Assembly (NCBI GenBank): GCA_932294295.1 | Contig: OW028579.1 | Coordinates: 37,021,362 to 37,085,361, forward strand | Source of the DNA: Alitta virens | Lineage: Eukaryota; Annelida; Polychaeta; Phyllodocida; Nereididae | Direction: 5' to 3' | Length of the DNA stretch: 64,000 nucleotides | Shown here: positions 10,369-21,300 of the stretch, piece after piece | Layout of the letters: every line of letters begins with the position of its first letter | Numbering within the stretch: position 1 is the stretch's first letter | The notes under the pieces: generated by a model | Told to the model about the DNA's origin: nothing | Seen by the model: the letters and a program-made list of their open reading frames with translations, nothing else | Database searches by the model: none | Made by a program: the position numbers and the translations under genes

Positions 10369-11103
10369 ACTTATTTGCACAACAAACAAAACCCCCGACC
10401 TTTTTATTGTATTGTTGTTCAACAAACTGCTGCCTACGACTGCAGTTCACAACTCTGTAAACTTTGCAGAGTACAAAAAATGAAACGCGCTGTGATGTTT
10501 GTCGACTTGCGACATGTTTCCCGAGTCCTTTGGGGAATTAAACGACAATCTGCTTTCGTTGGGAACGTCAAATTGAGGGTTCTTTGTTGACAGCCTCGTA
10601 ATTGCCCATCTACATGTAATAGATTGGTTTTTAAGCCAAATAACAATGTTCCCCATTCCATGACACTTGCATCATATGAGCAAACAAGAATGGGCCCAGT
10701 GTCGTCAAAAAGAAATGGTTTTATGGAGCTCAGGGGAGAATCAAGAAAGTACGCTTAATGGTTGCATTTGAACTTGCATAGGCAAGCCGCCTCATACACA
10801 AATGGGCCTCTATCATAGCAACCTTGGATTCTTAGTCGAATTTGGAGTTGAAAAAAAGTGGCATCTATGCAGTGGTTATACATTATGACAGTTCAGACCA
10901 TTATCTTGTTCTTAATTCAACTCGTCGTTTATGTGGATTTTGAAGAGGAGATTCTGTTGTAGGTCTCCCAGTGTTCCCTGCCACCTCAAAGAGGTAATAT
11001 CTATCACACATGCCTAAAGTATGGCATTAATCACTTTCCTAGCATGGTGTTATATATCTATCTACCTTGTAGGTCGGGGGTTTTGTTTGTTGTGCAAATA
11101 AGT
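10369..11103. mobile_element. 735-bp element bounded by perfect 33-bp inverted repeats
   Basis: The left arm (10369-10401) begins ACTTATTTGCACAACAAACA and ends ACCCCCGACCT. The right arm (11071-11103) is its exact reverse complement over all 33 bases. A perfect match over this length implies a young terminal-inverted-repeat element or a recent inverted duplication. No target-site duplication is evident next to the arms (TATTTGC on the left, ACACTTG on the right), and no transposase is recognised inside. Confidence 0.75.
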
Positions 11104-11174
11104 ACACTTGTATTTTATCTATTTATGACACGTATCTTTTTGATGCTCTGCGGTCAATAAAATTCTATATATGG

Positions 11175-11290
11175 TTTTGTGCTGACAAATTACAGGAGAA
11201 CTCCTAGACTTGGAAACTATCTCCAGGGGACGTCATGTGAATCCAGGCCTCCCATTGGATAAGGCAGTGCAGGCCTCCCCATAATTTTGT
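11175..11290 (+). mobile_element. Partial copy of the CRE-containing MITE family
   Basis: CTAGACTTGGAAACTATCTC, then GACGTCATGTGAATCCAGG and CTCCCATTGGATAAGGCAGT match the left half of the 158-bp element at 25162-25319 in the same order. The second half is not the same, so this is a half element or a longer family member. Confidence 0.6.
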
Positions 11291-11699
11291 CTAGAGATTG
11301 GTACCAGTGAATCCAGACCCTCAGGCCGCGTTGTAGACGACGGTCTGGTGGATATTAAAGCATGCAAGATACACGACGAAAATAGGTCAATCACTACGCT
11401 CGTTAATGTTGACTGAGAGGCGAACAAAGTAGTTCTTTAAAATTATCCTGGAACGAAGTTGCATCTTTAATTTTGTACAGGCACTTGTCACGTTTTATTC
11501 TTATGATTAATATAAACCAATTTACAGTCAAAATCCTTGCTCCCCCAACAGGATTCTATGAAATCTGCTGCAACAGTTTCTTGCACCAAGATCATACGTA
11601 ATGTAATTTACACAAGTTTAGAGTTCATTAGCATAACACACATAATGCCGACTGTACAATTACACCTTTGGCAGGCTGTTCAAGCATGAGCCTTTCTCA

Positions 11700-11908
11700 A
11701 CTCCCTGGGGAGTATACAGTCCGGTACACAGACTTACCTGCCATCACTGCCCATAGCCAAGTATCCGTTCACACCTGGGTGCAGTGAAGCAATGGTTCAA
11801 CTTGAAGGAGGATCTGCTCAGTTCCTCCATGCCATGGTGGGGGCTTGAAGCTGCAACCTTTTGGTATGCGAGCGAACGCAGTGACCACTGGGCCACAGCA
11901 CCTCAACC
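11700..11908 (-). mobile_element. tRNA-derived SINE-like element (third family)
   Basis: Read on the minus strand it starts GAGGTGCTGTGGCCCAGTGG, a tRNA-like A box, followed by a Gly/Ala-type loop and GGTTGCAGCTTCAAGCCCCC resembling a B box, then a tRNA-unrelated body. It differs from family A. No duplication was identified. Confidence 0.5.
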
Positions 11909-12125
11909 TAATCCCTGACCAAAAGGACTGTAATTGCATAATGACCTTGTTAGTGTGTTAATTAGGAGTAGGGCAAATAAGGGCCAGAGTGTGGTAACCT
12001 TTATATGAAGTTAATTGTTAGTGGGGTCGACTTCATACTTAATGAGAGTGAGTTATAATTGATTCCTGGAATTGTTGTGTTGAGGTATGTCTTTGTAGGT
12101 TCTTGCTGCTATCGAGGGTTAATTG

Positions 12126-12260
12126 ATGAAGTGAGAGGAGTCCACCCATTTACCCCATGGGTGTGGTATTTTACTTGCCTCAACATAGACACCGAGTACA
12201 AGGGACCACCAATTTAATGTCTCATCCGAATGACATCCAGCGGCTGGGATGTTGCACATG
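12126..12260 (-). repeat. SINE-like repeat family B copy 2
   Basis: On the minus strand: CAACATCCCAGC...CTGGATGTC, CCTTGTACTCGGTGTCTATG, GAGGCAAGTAAAATACC, CATGGGGTAAATGGG, the same block order as at 5088 and 30640. Confidence 0.6.
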
Positions 12261-13577
12261 AAGGGTGCCCCATTTGCTATTTCACACAACAGCATTATGT
12301 AATAAATTATTAAGAGGACATTTGATGGTCCCTATCCTTGGTTTGGCTCTCTGTTATCATTTTCTGGAACTCATTTCTAGCAATTTCTGGTATTCTCATT
12401 TGCTTTTTGCAACACATTTGACTTTCACAATCTTCGTTCTACCTCTCTGCCATGTCGCTCGTCTGACCCTGACCTTTTTTCTGTTTTTCCCCCCTTCCGA
12501 TTCATAGTCATGGCTTGTTGTCATCTCTCTGTTTACTTGCATGGCTGTTATTGGATGTGTGTGGTTGCGACTTGTGAACCACCTCTAGACAACATTTGGA
12601 ACACAGTTGAATCTGAAATAGAAGTTCTTCCTTGAGAGACATACTAATCATCAATGTGTAGTAACAATGAGTGTGCCACTACAGATTTAGAGGATTGTTT
12701 TAGCTCATGGGCTGGTCAAAAATCTTTTCGTGGCCCCTCTGTTGTGAATGGTCTGGATGTTACATTATTCATCCAGCCTGCATTATAATATAAATATTGA
12801 GATAAATCCACCACAACCACTGCGATTGTTGTATAGCTCTTCCTCTCTATCATATGTCTATGGTAGGTATATCCTTAACATTCCAATTTCCATCTGCAGT
12901 TAGGCTTGGTTATTGCCAAGTTTGGTTTGAGTGAATTTCAGGCTGAGTGTGAGCATGTCAAATTTCTGGAATGATGTGGATGTCATTAATATATGTTGCA
13001 TGGGATGAGGTGGTGTGAATAACTAGTCGCCAACTGAGCACTTTGCAATGCCTCGAAAGTCAAAACATTCCCACCAGGATATGCACAGCCAGCAACTTGG
13101 AATGCATGTGTGATAATGATGTGAAGAATTTCTAACAGACCAAATTGCTGTATAGCTTATTTAAGTATTTCATTGTAGTGCCAAAGAAAATTAAAACTTC
13201 AGCCTCTGAAGCATAGTGCCATTGTCAAAATGTCGTCAATCTTGTAGGATCAATGTACACCTAAACCTGTCTGTACTATATGATTTTTATGTTGTTGTAA
13301 CTTGTATGCATGTATGGTTATGACTGATGGGTCACCATTGACCCCTTTTTTCCTCAATAAAAACCATTATACTACAGTTTACATGAAGCATGTAGAGAAG
13401 AAGTTTGTTAATAAAATTAACATGGTCCTATCATTGCAAATTATCAATGAATTGGTTGCTATACTTTCTTGGACTTAAATTGAAAGCTTTGTTTTTGGTA
13501 TTGTGATAAACCATCAACATGTCAGGGTTAATAGGTGTATGGTCTTATAACTGTTGTTGCTTTGTTTGCTGCTTCTC
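12261..13577. other. Non-coding stretch, nothing recognised
   Basis: Short frames only. An AATAAA near 13358 has no gene attached. Confidence 0.35.
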
Positions 13578-13590
13578 CACCAATGGCTGT

Positions 13591-13746
13591 CAGGGCGAGA
13601 GCCTAGCTTAGAGGTAGCGCTCTGGGCTTCTCCCCGCTGGGTCCCGGGTTCAATTACCAGTCGAGCCTAAGTTGGATGGCTGTTTCCTCCTTCGTCTCAT
13701 TACCATGGTCTGGTGCAAAAATACAGAACGTAAAGCCCTAATCATA

Positions 13747-13833
<87 letters not shown>

Positions 13834-13838
13834 ACACA
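13591..13838 (+). mobile_element. tRNA-derived SINE, family A copy 3, with (AC)n tail and perfect TSD
   Basis: The 13-mer CACCAATGGCTGT occurs at 13578-13590 and again at 13839-13851. Between them lie the family A head (A box GCCTAGCTTAGAGGTAG, B box CGGGTTCAATTACC), the body, the tail AACGTAAAGCCCTAATCATA and an AC dinucleotide tract (about 13748-13838). The duplication lies outside the AC tract, so the microsatellite is the element's own 3' tail, later expanded. Confidence 0.92.
13748..13838. repeat. (AC)n microsatellite
   Basis: About 45 AC units with one TA interruption near 13829. It forms the 3' tail of the SINE above. Confidence 0.97.
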
Positions 13839-14799
13839 CACCAATGGCTGTGCCATTGAATTTTCTAAAGGCAAAAATAAAAATTGTCTGCATCATTGCA
13901 AAGCCATGGTTGGCCAAAGTTACCCTGCATTAGGGTAACCAGGGTAATTTGTGTAAGAGAAGAGAGAGAGAGAGACAGAAGCATCCTGGCCATAAGAGAG
14001 AAGGGGGGGGGGGCATTGCTCTATTACACAAGTGCATTTGTGGCTTGGATTGGCATTTGTGGCATTGTTTGGCAGACTGAATGATTAATGATGACCCACT
14101 GAGATGACTGCCTGGCCTGGCCAATATCTGATGATGTCTCTGAGGTGGCCCTGCAGACAGGGACTGTGATGGCAGCCGCCCTCTGCTCTGCTTGCTAATG
14201 GCATGTGCTCTGCATACCTTGGTCCAGTCACAGTAATGTAATTGAGGTAACTTCAGGGTTGCTTGGGATGAGTTTAGGCCCATAAAGGCTGTATCTGGCG
14301 TTGGGTTCATCTGTGTGTGTGTGCTTATCATTGTGGTTGACAAAGGTTGGGAAGTTAAATGTTGGTGAATACTTCCTGAATGAATTTTAGTAGGCTATAG
14401 CTGTATGTGTGTGAAGGACTGAAGTGCCTAGTATTCTGGTGAATGCATATATCTGCATCTATAAGTGGCCTCTCCCAGAGATGCCAAGCTCTGGATTGGT
14501 GAATGAGTGAGATTTTGCCTTTCCTACCAGTTTACATTAAAATGTTAAAGATTTATTTTCTCTTAGAGTGAGACAAATTAAAATATGAAGAAAATAGTCA
14601 AGCCTAGAGGAGTAAGACATTAACCAAAATCAGTGAGACTCACTCTGAATGAGTGAGACTTGGCATGTCTGCCTCTCCTTAAGTAAAGAGAGAAATGGAG
14701 GGGGGGGGGGGAGATATCCTGGAGTCAGTATTGTAAAGGTTTGGAGAATGCAAGCCAATTAAAAAAAGTCTGAAGGAATTCAAGAGTGGGATTAAGGAG

Positions 14800-14965
14800 C
14801 ATACGTCCATGTGGTCCCAATGACAGCCTTGTTGAAGTGCCCTCCTATCAGGGTCCTGGGTTCAATCCCTGGAATGGGTGCCCTTCTTGAGCTAATCTTA
14901 CATGGAATTATGATACCAAATGGGCCGATGACCCTTATAGCAGTAGCATACAAATAGCAAATAAG
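14800..14965 (+). repeat. tRNA-like SINE fragment (B box present)
   Basis: GGTCCTGGGTTCAATCCCTG is a pol III B box-like motif followed by GGGTGCCCTTCTTGAGCTAA. The architecture resembles family B at 30640 (GGTCCTGGGTTCCATTCC ... GGGCACTCTTCATGAGCTAC) but is diverged. A G-run sits just upstream (14700-14711). Confidence 0.45.
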
Positions 14966-15179
14966 GCAAAGTCATGATGATGATGTCCCTGTGCTATATT
15001 AATCTCAGTGCATAAATGAGTCCATGCAACCACCTGACGGAACCCAGCGGTAGGCTGACAATGGCCTCTAGGCTGAATTATGACGTCATTAGCAGCGCCA
15101 CCTGGAATGAGCCCACGTGACCCAGGGTACGGCCATTCAGCGCCCCCAAGCGCCGGTTAGGACACAGAGCAAGTGTCAG

Positions 15180-15254
15180 TTGACTGGGGGCAGGGAGAGA
15201 GGCATAGAGGCATAGAGGGAGGCATAGAGACATAGAGGGAGGTATAGAGGCAGG
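15180..15254 (+). promoter_or_regulatory. Short tandem repeat in the presumed 5'UTR of the CUB/EGF/beta-helix gene
   Basis: Units of GAGGCATAGAGG / GAGACATAGAGG are repeated immediately before the ATG at 15255. The sequence upstream is locally GC-rich (GCGCCCCCAAGCGCCGG at about 15139), consistent with a promoter, but no TATA box or start site can be assigned. Confidence 0.35.
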
Positions 15255-15336
15255 ATGGCTGGTGGAGGCAGAGGTGCCTGCCCCCAATTTCTCATCTGCT
15301 TGCTCTCTTTGTTGATTGTGGCAGCAAAAACAAACG
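15255..15336 (+). CDS. Exon 1: signal peptide
   Basis: Starts [20 protein letters not shown] then IVAAKTN. A hydrophobic core after a short N-region, with AA-K near a plausible cleavage site. Donor ACG|GTGGGT, phase 1. It joins to the next exon to give ...TN-G-LPCGG, placing the first CUB cysteine right after the signal peptide. The ATG is preceded by GGCAGG. Confidence 0.7.
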
Positions 15337-18300
15337 GTGGGTGTTCTCATTGCATTATTGTCACTGCATTATGTTCATTGCATTATTGTCATTGCTTCCT
15401 CATTCTGCTCTGTATATTACTGCCTTTACATGCTTGCATTTATTACTACCACTGTATATTTTCATGGTAGATATTATATGGATGCTTTGCAGCTATTTTA
15501 TATTGAACAAGTCATGATATACTTGAATCACTTTGCCAGCCCGTATCTGTACAGTGGAGCTTCATTGCTTAGAGATTAGGCTTAGTAATTACTCAGGATC
15601 CTACATTTTGGAACAGGTAATGATGTGGTGGCCTTAATAGTGAGGTATGGTGCAATGGAATTCTGTTGGTGCCCAGGTCATAATGTTAATTGATTGTGAG
15701 GTGGTCTTAATAGTGAGGTGACTGGATGATGGGGTTTTCACTGTATTTGTCTTATTATGCTATTACTTTTTGTGGAGCTAGTACCAGCATGAAACTGTTC
15801 AAACCTTTATGCCAATCTACGTCAACTTGTAGATAGGCCAATACAAATAAAAGTAAACTATAATGAAAGTGAAAAAATTAAATAAAATTATTTTAAGATT
15901 GACGCAAAGTATGTTGTATACTTTTTATGAAATCTGAAACTTGATACATTTTACATACAAAGAACCTTTAAGTCGATCATAACTCTGCATGAATTCAATT
16001 CCCCGAATGATGTATTTCCTCCCCTTCCAAGCCCCCTTTAGAAGCAACACTCACTTATCTGTTTTTGTTTTATGAGGAATCTCCCTCCCCCTCATAAACT
16101 CAAAGTGCTCTGGCATTTTGCTTGGCACTTACAAATTGCTCTCTTGATATAACCATATGATATCACGGCCATGCGTTGCTTCTTTCAGTTTGCAAAAATG
16201 CTGCGTATTTTTTAATTTGAAGGTCAGTTTTTTTTTAATTGGAAGGTCAGTTTTGCAATGCATTGTGGCAAAAAAGCGGATTGTTAATTAGCTTTGACTT
16301 TTGACACACACACACACTCTGCAGTAAGTGAAACTTCTGATACCTCCAAGGTTTCACTGCCCTGGTTCTGTAACATGTTAATATACAGTTAAGCTAACTT
16401 ATGGGCCCTGTACGAAAAAAGGAGTGTACATAAATTGTCCATGTTATTGTAGTAAAGACACTAATAATTATGTTAACGGAATTTTGGTACAGAATCACCA
16501 GTCGACCTTCTCGGGTTATCCAAAATGTTTTGGTTGTGAAGGAGGAATTGTCTTTCTTTACATTCTTTCTTACTTTAAATTCTTTTTTTCTTTAAATTCT
16601 TTCTTTCTTTCTTTAACTGCATTCTTTAAATTCTTTTTTCTTATTTTTGTTTCTTTGGAGCATGACTTTGCTGCCCTAACTATATAAATTTGTTATGATT
16701 ATGTGGCATGTTTAGGCAACGTGTGTAAGTACCTTTAAAGTATGTTAGAGTTCGTGATATAGGCCATTGCAATATGTCAATTAGCCCCTCGACGATTGTG
16801 TGATGAATGTTCATCTTCATGCTGAGATGTCTACTTAACTGTCAGGAAGTGGTATGTACATGAAAACTAGCTATGCGGGGATTCATCATTACGTCTGCCT
16901 CTTGCCAAACTTTTGGCTATGGCTGTATGAGACCCCTTTTCAGACACTTTAAGATACTTTGATTTTGGTTGGTTTTGTTAACTTCGTTGCACTTTTTGTT
17001 GAACAATTTTCTGTAGGAAACGTGGTGTCTTGAAAATACAACTGCACAATAGTCACGCCAAAATATTCATTGAGTTACGGATGGTTGGGTCAGAGGGATG
17101 AGCCAAGCCATCCACATGGAGTGGAGTGAAGAGCCAAAAGGTTCAGGATGAGTTTGACCCTTGTGACCTAAAAAAAGAGAAGGTCAAAGTGATCCAATAT
17201 TTTACTGTTGCGTGGTCTTCTTGTACCTCAATATATTAATGTAGTTCCACATATTACTGGTAGTTCCACATATTACTTGTAGTTCCACGAGCTTAGCATC
17301 AAAGTTATCATGTCTGTAAGACTTAGTGTGGTTGGCAGATTGACAGAGAGGCAAAAAACAGGGGCAAGCTGACAGACATACAGGCCATTGCATAACCCTA
17401 TGGGTGAAATACAAGGGTTCAAAAAAGCATCCTAGGGTAGCATCTATAGCAAGTATTCGAAAACTTTCTGCCACAGATTACACATTTTTGTAGTGCTCAG
17501 AAAAACATACATTGGCAACTTGCAGTCACTTGCTCATTGCTTCAATTTTTGCTATAGCATTATGTTTCAAGCTAATGTTTTGCTCTTATATATCGAGATT
17601 TTTCATTATGGTGAAATATATAATCTTACTGACAAGGCAAGAAATAAATCATGACTTAATTAAACGGTTGGAAGAGAAGTTCAACTGACGTTTGACTCGA
17701 GATGAACTCCTCTGTAATTAAGTCAACATGTCAACCATTTTCCATTTGCTCATAATAAAAGGAACGGTGATTTGATTTAGGATCCTGGGAGGTTGGATTT
17801 CATAAGACATTCATGTCATGACTGCAAAGTGTTACACCGTTTATTATTTGAATTTATTTCTGTACATAAAGGAGAGCTGAAATGAACACTATATCTTGGC
17901 ATCAATGTCATCTCCCACACAACTCTCTTTTCAAATCCATCCGCGCTATTTACTTTTGTTTTCATGACACAATTTTTGGCAATATCTGCCCTCCCATCGC
18001 TTTTTGAGCCAACTTGTTATCTTTTTTTTTCTCAAACAAAATGTTTTGACAAATTCATTTATTTGCTCTTTTAACTAAAAACGTCCCTTTCAACGGAGAC
18101 TTTTTTAAGGATGGGAGAAGCCTGTATCACACCTCATCAGTTGACAGGAGGTGAAATGGGAAAAGTCAGAAAGCAATGAGCTGTTAAAAAACTCTTTAAC
18201 ACTGACAAAGTTTGGACATACACTAAATAAACATTGCAAACAATGGTCTGAACTCAATGAAGAGTATCATAGGCCAAAACTTAAGTATGATTAGTCATGC

Positions 18301-21300
18301 TACTAAAGTACCGGTGACTGAATTGAAAAATTGAATTCAAACTTACACAAGTGTATTGAAATGCTCTACTGAAGACTACTATATTATACAGTTAATCAGA
18401 GATTTACGAAGTCATGAACTTTATGTGGATCCAGATTCACACACTGACATTTTGATTTACTTTTGTACTATTTGATTAATTATTTATAAAATTTTGTTAT
18501 TTTGCAATTTGAATTTAACTAATATTTTGCAAATGCACCATATTGTAATGCATTATATACAACCCATAAAACCGTCCAACTTTAGCAATCTAGAACTAGG
18601 AAAAATTATCTTAAGCCATATCAAGCTATATTTAGATGGAGGCCCCTAAAATCAGCTCAAGTTAAATCCCACGTTATTGCAACTTGTACATTTACTCTGC
18701 AAATAAAAAACAGTCATGACATGACACCCGAATCCACAAGAATTAAATAAATTAGACAACCATAGCTAGATTGTTTAAGTCACAAGTAACAGAATGTTTA
18801 CATGGGGTGGCTTGTCCAGTCTAGCTTGTTTGAGCAGTAGGCCAAATATCCCGAATAGGAGGGAGTTTTTGACTTTTTGTTGGTTATATATATAACCAAC
18901 AAAAATGTTAGTTAACTCCCAACTATGGGGGATATAACTAGGCATATTTACAATTTGTTTGATAGTTTGTTTTTACGCCTTTATTACGCAAAACAAGTTC
19001 AGTTTGCACTCAGGAGGAAGTTAACTAACATTTTTGTTGATCATTGCCTACTCAAAACAATAGAAAAACAGTCTAAGTGGAGCATAATAGGAGCTTTAAC
19101 CTTTTAGCCTTGCATTTTGATGGTCTGGATTAGCATAGCTGGTGTGGGTGCATGGGTTAGAACCCCACTCCATGTGCTGCTTATATGAGCTAAGTCTCAG
19201 GACTGTCATCATCATCATCATCTTATCCATCACTCTCAGTCCGGTAGCGGGTGTCCCTGTCGGTTTCCTGGAGTTAAAGTAGGGTCCGGATTAGTAGGAG
19301 AGTTACTAAGATTAAGCAAGGATCTAAAGGAGAAGCAAAAACTTATGAGTCGAGAAATGAAGTGGAAATAATAAGTCACTTGTCAATATTACAGACTGAA
19401 CATTATATTGAGGTGCAAACCAGAATTCCATGCACTCTGATATATGTTCTTAGTCCGATAAACTGCCTCACGACGAGAGTCATGGCCCTATCGGCGCGCT
19501 TGCAATGACAGCAATATTTCGGTCTAATATGTACTTATCTTTTCTTATGGTGTACACTACCAACAAGCTTAGGTTTTAAGTGTATTCCTGTAGGTTCTGC
19601 TTTTTTTTTAAGTTGACTTTTGGATTTATTCGATTTATTTGTAAATATTCTAAGCTTTAATATGTGTGAAATGTATGTATCACCTACGAAATAAATCAAT
19701 TCCATTCACTTCAATATGCAGTTAGTGAGTCGCAGATGAGATTGCAGGTTTGCTGTTTGAGCTTGAAGCCTGTTATCAGCCAAGCTCCCCTCTCTTTGTC
19801 ACCTGATTCATATTTTGTTGACTGAGATTCTTGTGCTGACAGCTTTTCATTTCAGAGTGAAAAATCTGTCAATCAACTATGACCCCCAGATGAGACAGTC
19901 TTTCAAAATGCAAACCTTCCTTTTGAGCAGATATATTTGTCACTTTCTTCGAATATTATATTTTGCAATCCTTCCTTCATGTGTAAATAAGTCTCTTTGT
20001 GAAGTAAGTAAACGCCCCGGGGTGTTTTTACACTTGCTCTATATTTGTCAAGATTTACTTGGCCGATAACTGGCCCCACATAACAGTTGCAAACAGTCAT
20101 GGCTTGATGCTCTGCATGGCATGTGTTCAGTGTGGTGGGTCCATGGCATGTCTCACACTGTGCGGGTGCTTACAAAATCACTGGATGGAAAAATCCATCA
20201 TAATGCCATTAATACACCCCCACTCATCATCGTTATCATGCAGCTTTTGCAAATGCTGCAATTGAACAACATAGTCATGTTGCAACAGCATTAACCCGCT
20301 GAACCCATACACAAAATGCCCCATTATAAATTATAAATATACATTTCCCTGTTTTGTTGTTCTGTACTTGTTTTTTGCCTGGTACTAAATATGACTTTGT
20401 AACATGCACCAGTTGTGCCGTGTGCTAAGGTATAAATAGTAGTTTAATAATAAATAGTAGCTAAAATAAGGGTAACATTTTTTAAATATAATTTTATTTA
20501 TTTGGAGCTGAACAGATGAAAATTCATGGAAGAATAATATTACAGCAAATATCATGGACTCGTAAACAAAACTTCAGGTGACGTCATGTGAATGCAAATT
20601 GGCTAATGAGAGTCTTGTAACTGACGTCATCTGCTGGGAGTTTATTTTTCAATAAATTTCATTCATTGTTACAGGACATGGTCTATAGCCTATGTATGCT
20701 TTTTTTCTTAAAGTGCTTATGTCTCTAGATTTATCATAGGCAAATAACTATAAAAACCAATACTACCTTCTTGTCTCATGATATTTTTTACCATTACTCT
20801 GCAAACACAAGCATAATTATTGTGACAATCTTGTCACAGCATTGTATAATATTGTCACAATATTGTAGATCATATTGTCGCTGCATGAAAGTGTGGACCC
20901 TAGAAAAGTGTGTGGCAACATTTCTGATAATATTCCCAAAAACATTAATATATGGTTAGAACAATCAGATTATTTTGTTAAGTAACATTTCCAATAAAAT
21001 ATTGTGAGAATATTTTCCACAGCATTGACATGTTTAACTAACATTTTGAGAGTATTGCAGATCATATTGTCACAACATTAAAGTGTCCACAGTAGAAACA
21101 TTATTGTACATGTTTCCTGAAACATAGCCAGAAGATACTGATGACATTGATATTATTGTATTGAACAAATACTGTGACTACTTTGCAGAACATATTGTCA
21201 CAAGATTGAAGTGTGGAACCTAAACACTTTGAAGCAATATTTTCTAATTATTAAGGAAAAAGATTTTCGCAATATTTTACATCATTATTCATGTTTAATA

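Noticed and set aside
10430..10661. Possible PEX1 exon 1 on the minus strand (TFPTKADCRLIPQRTRE)
   Set aside because: The resemblance is short, it lies inside the 33-bp inverted-repeat element, and no donor fits.
13650..13938. Poly-(HT) and poly-(CV) frames
   Set aside because: Translations of the (AC)n tract.
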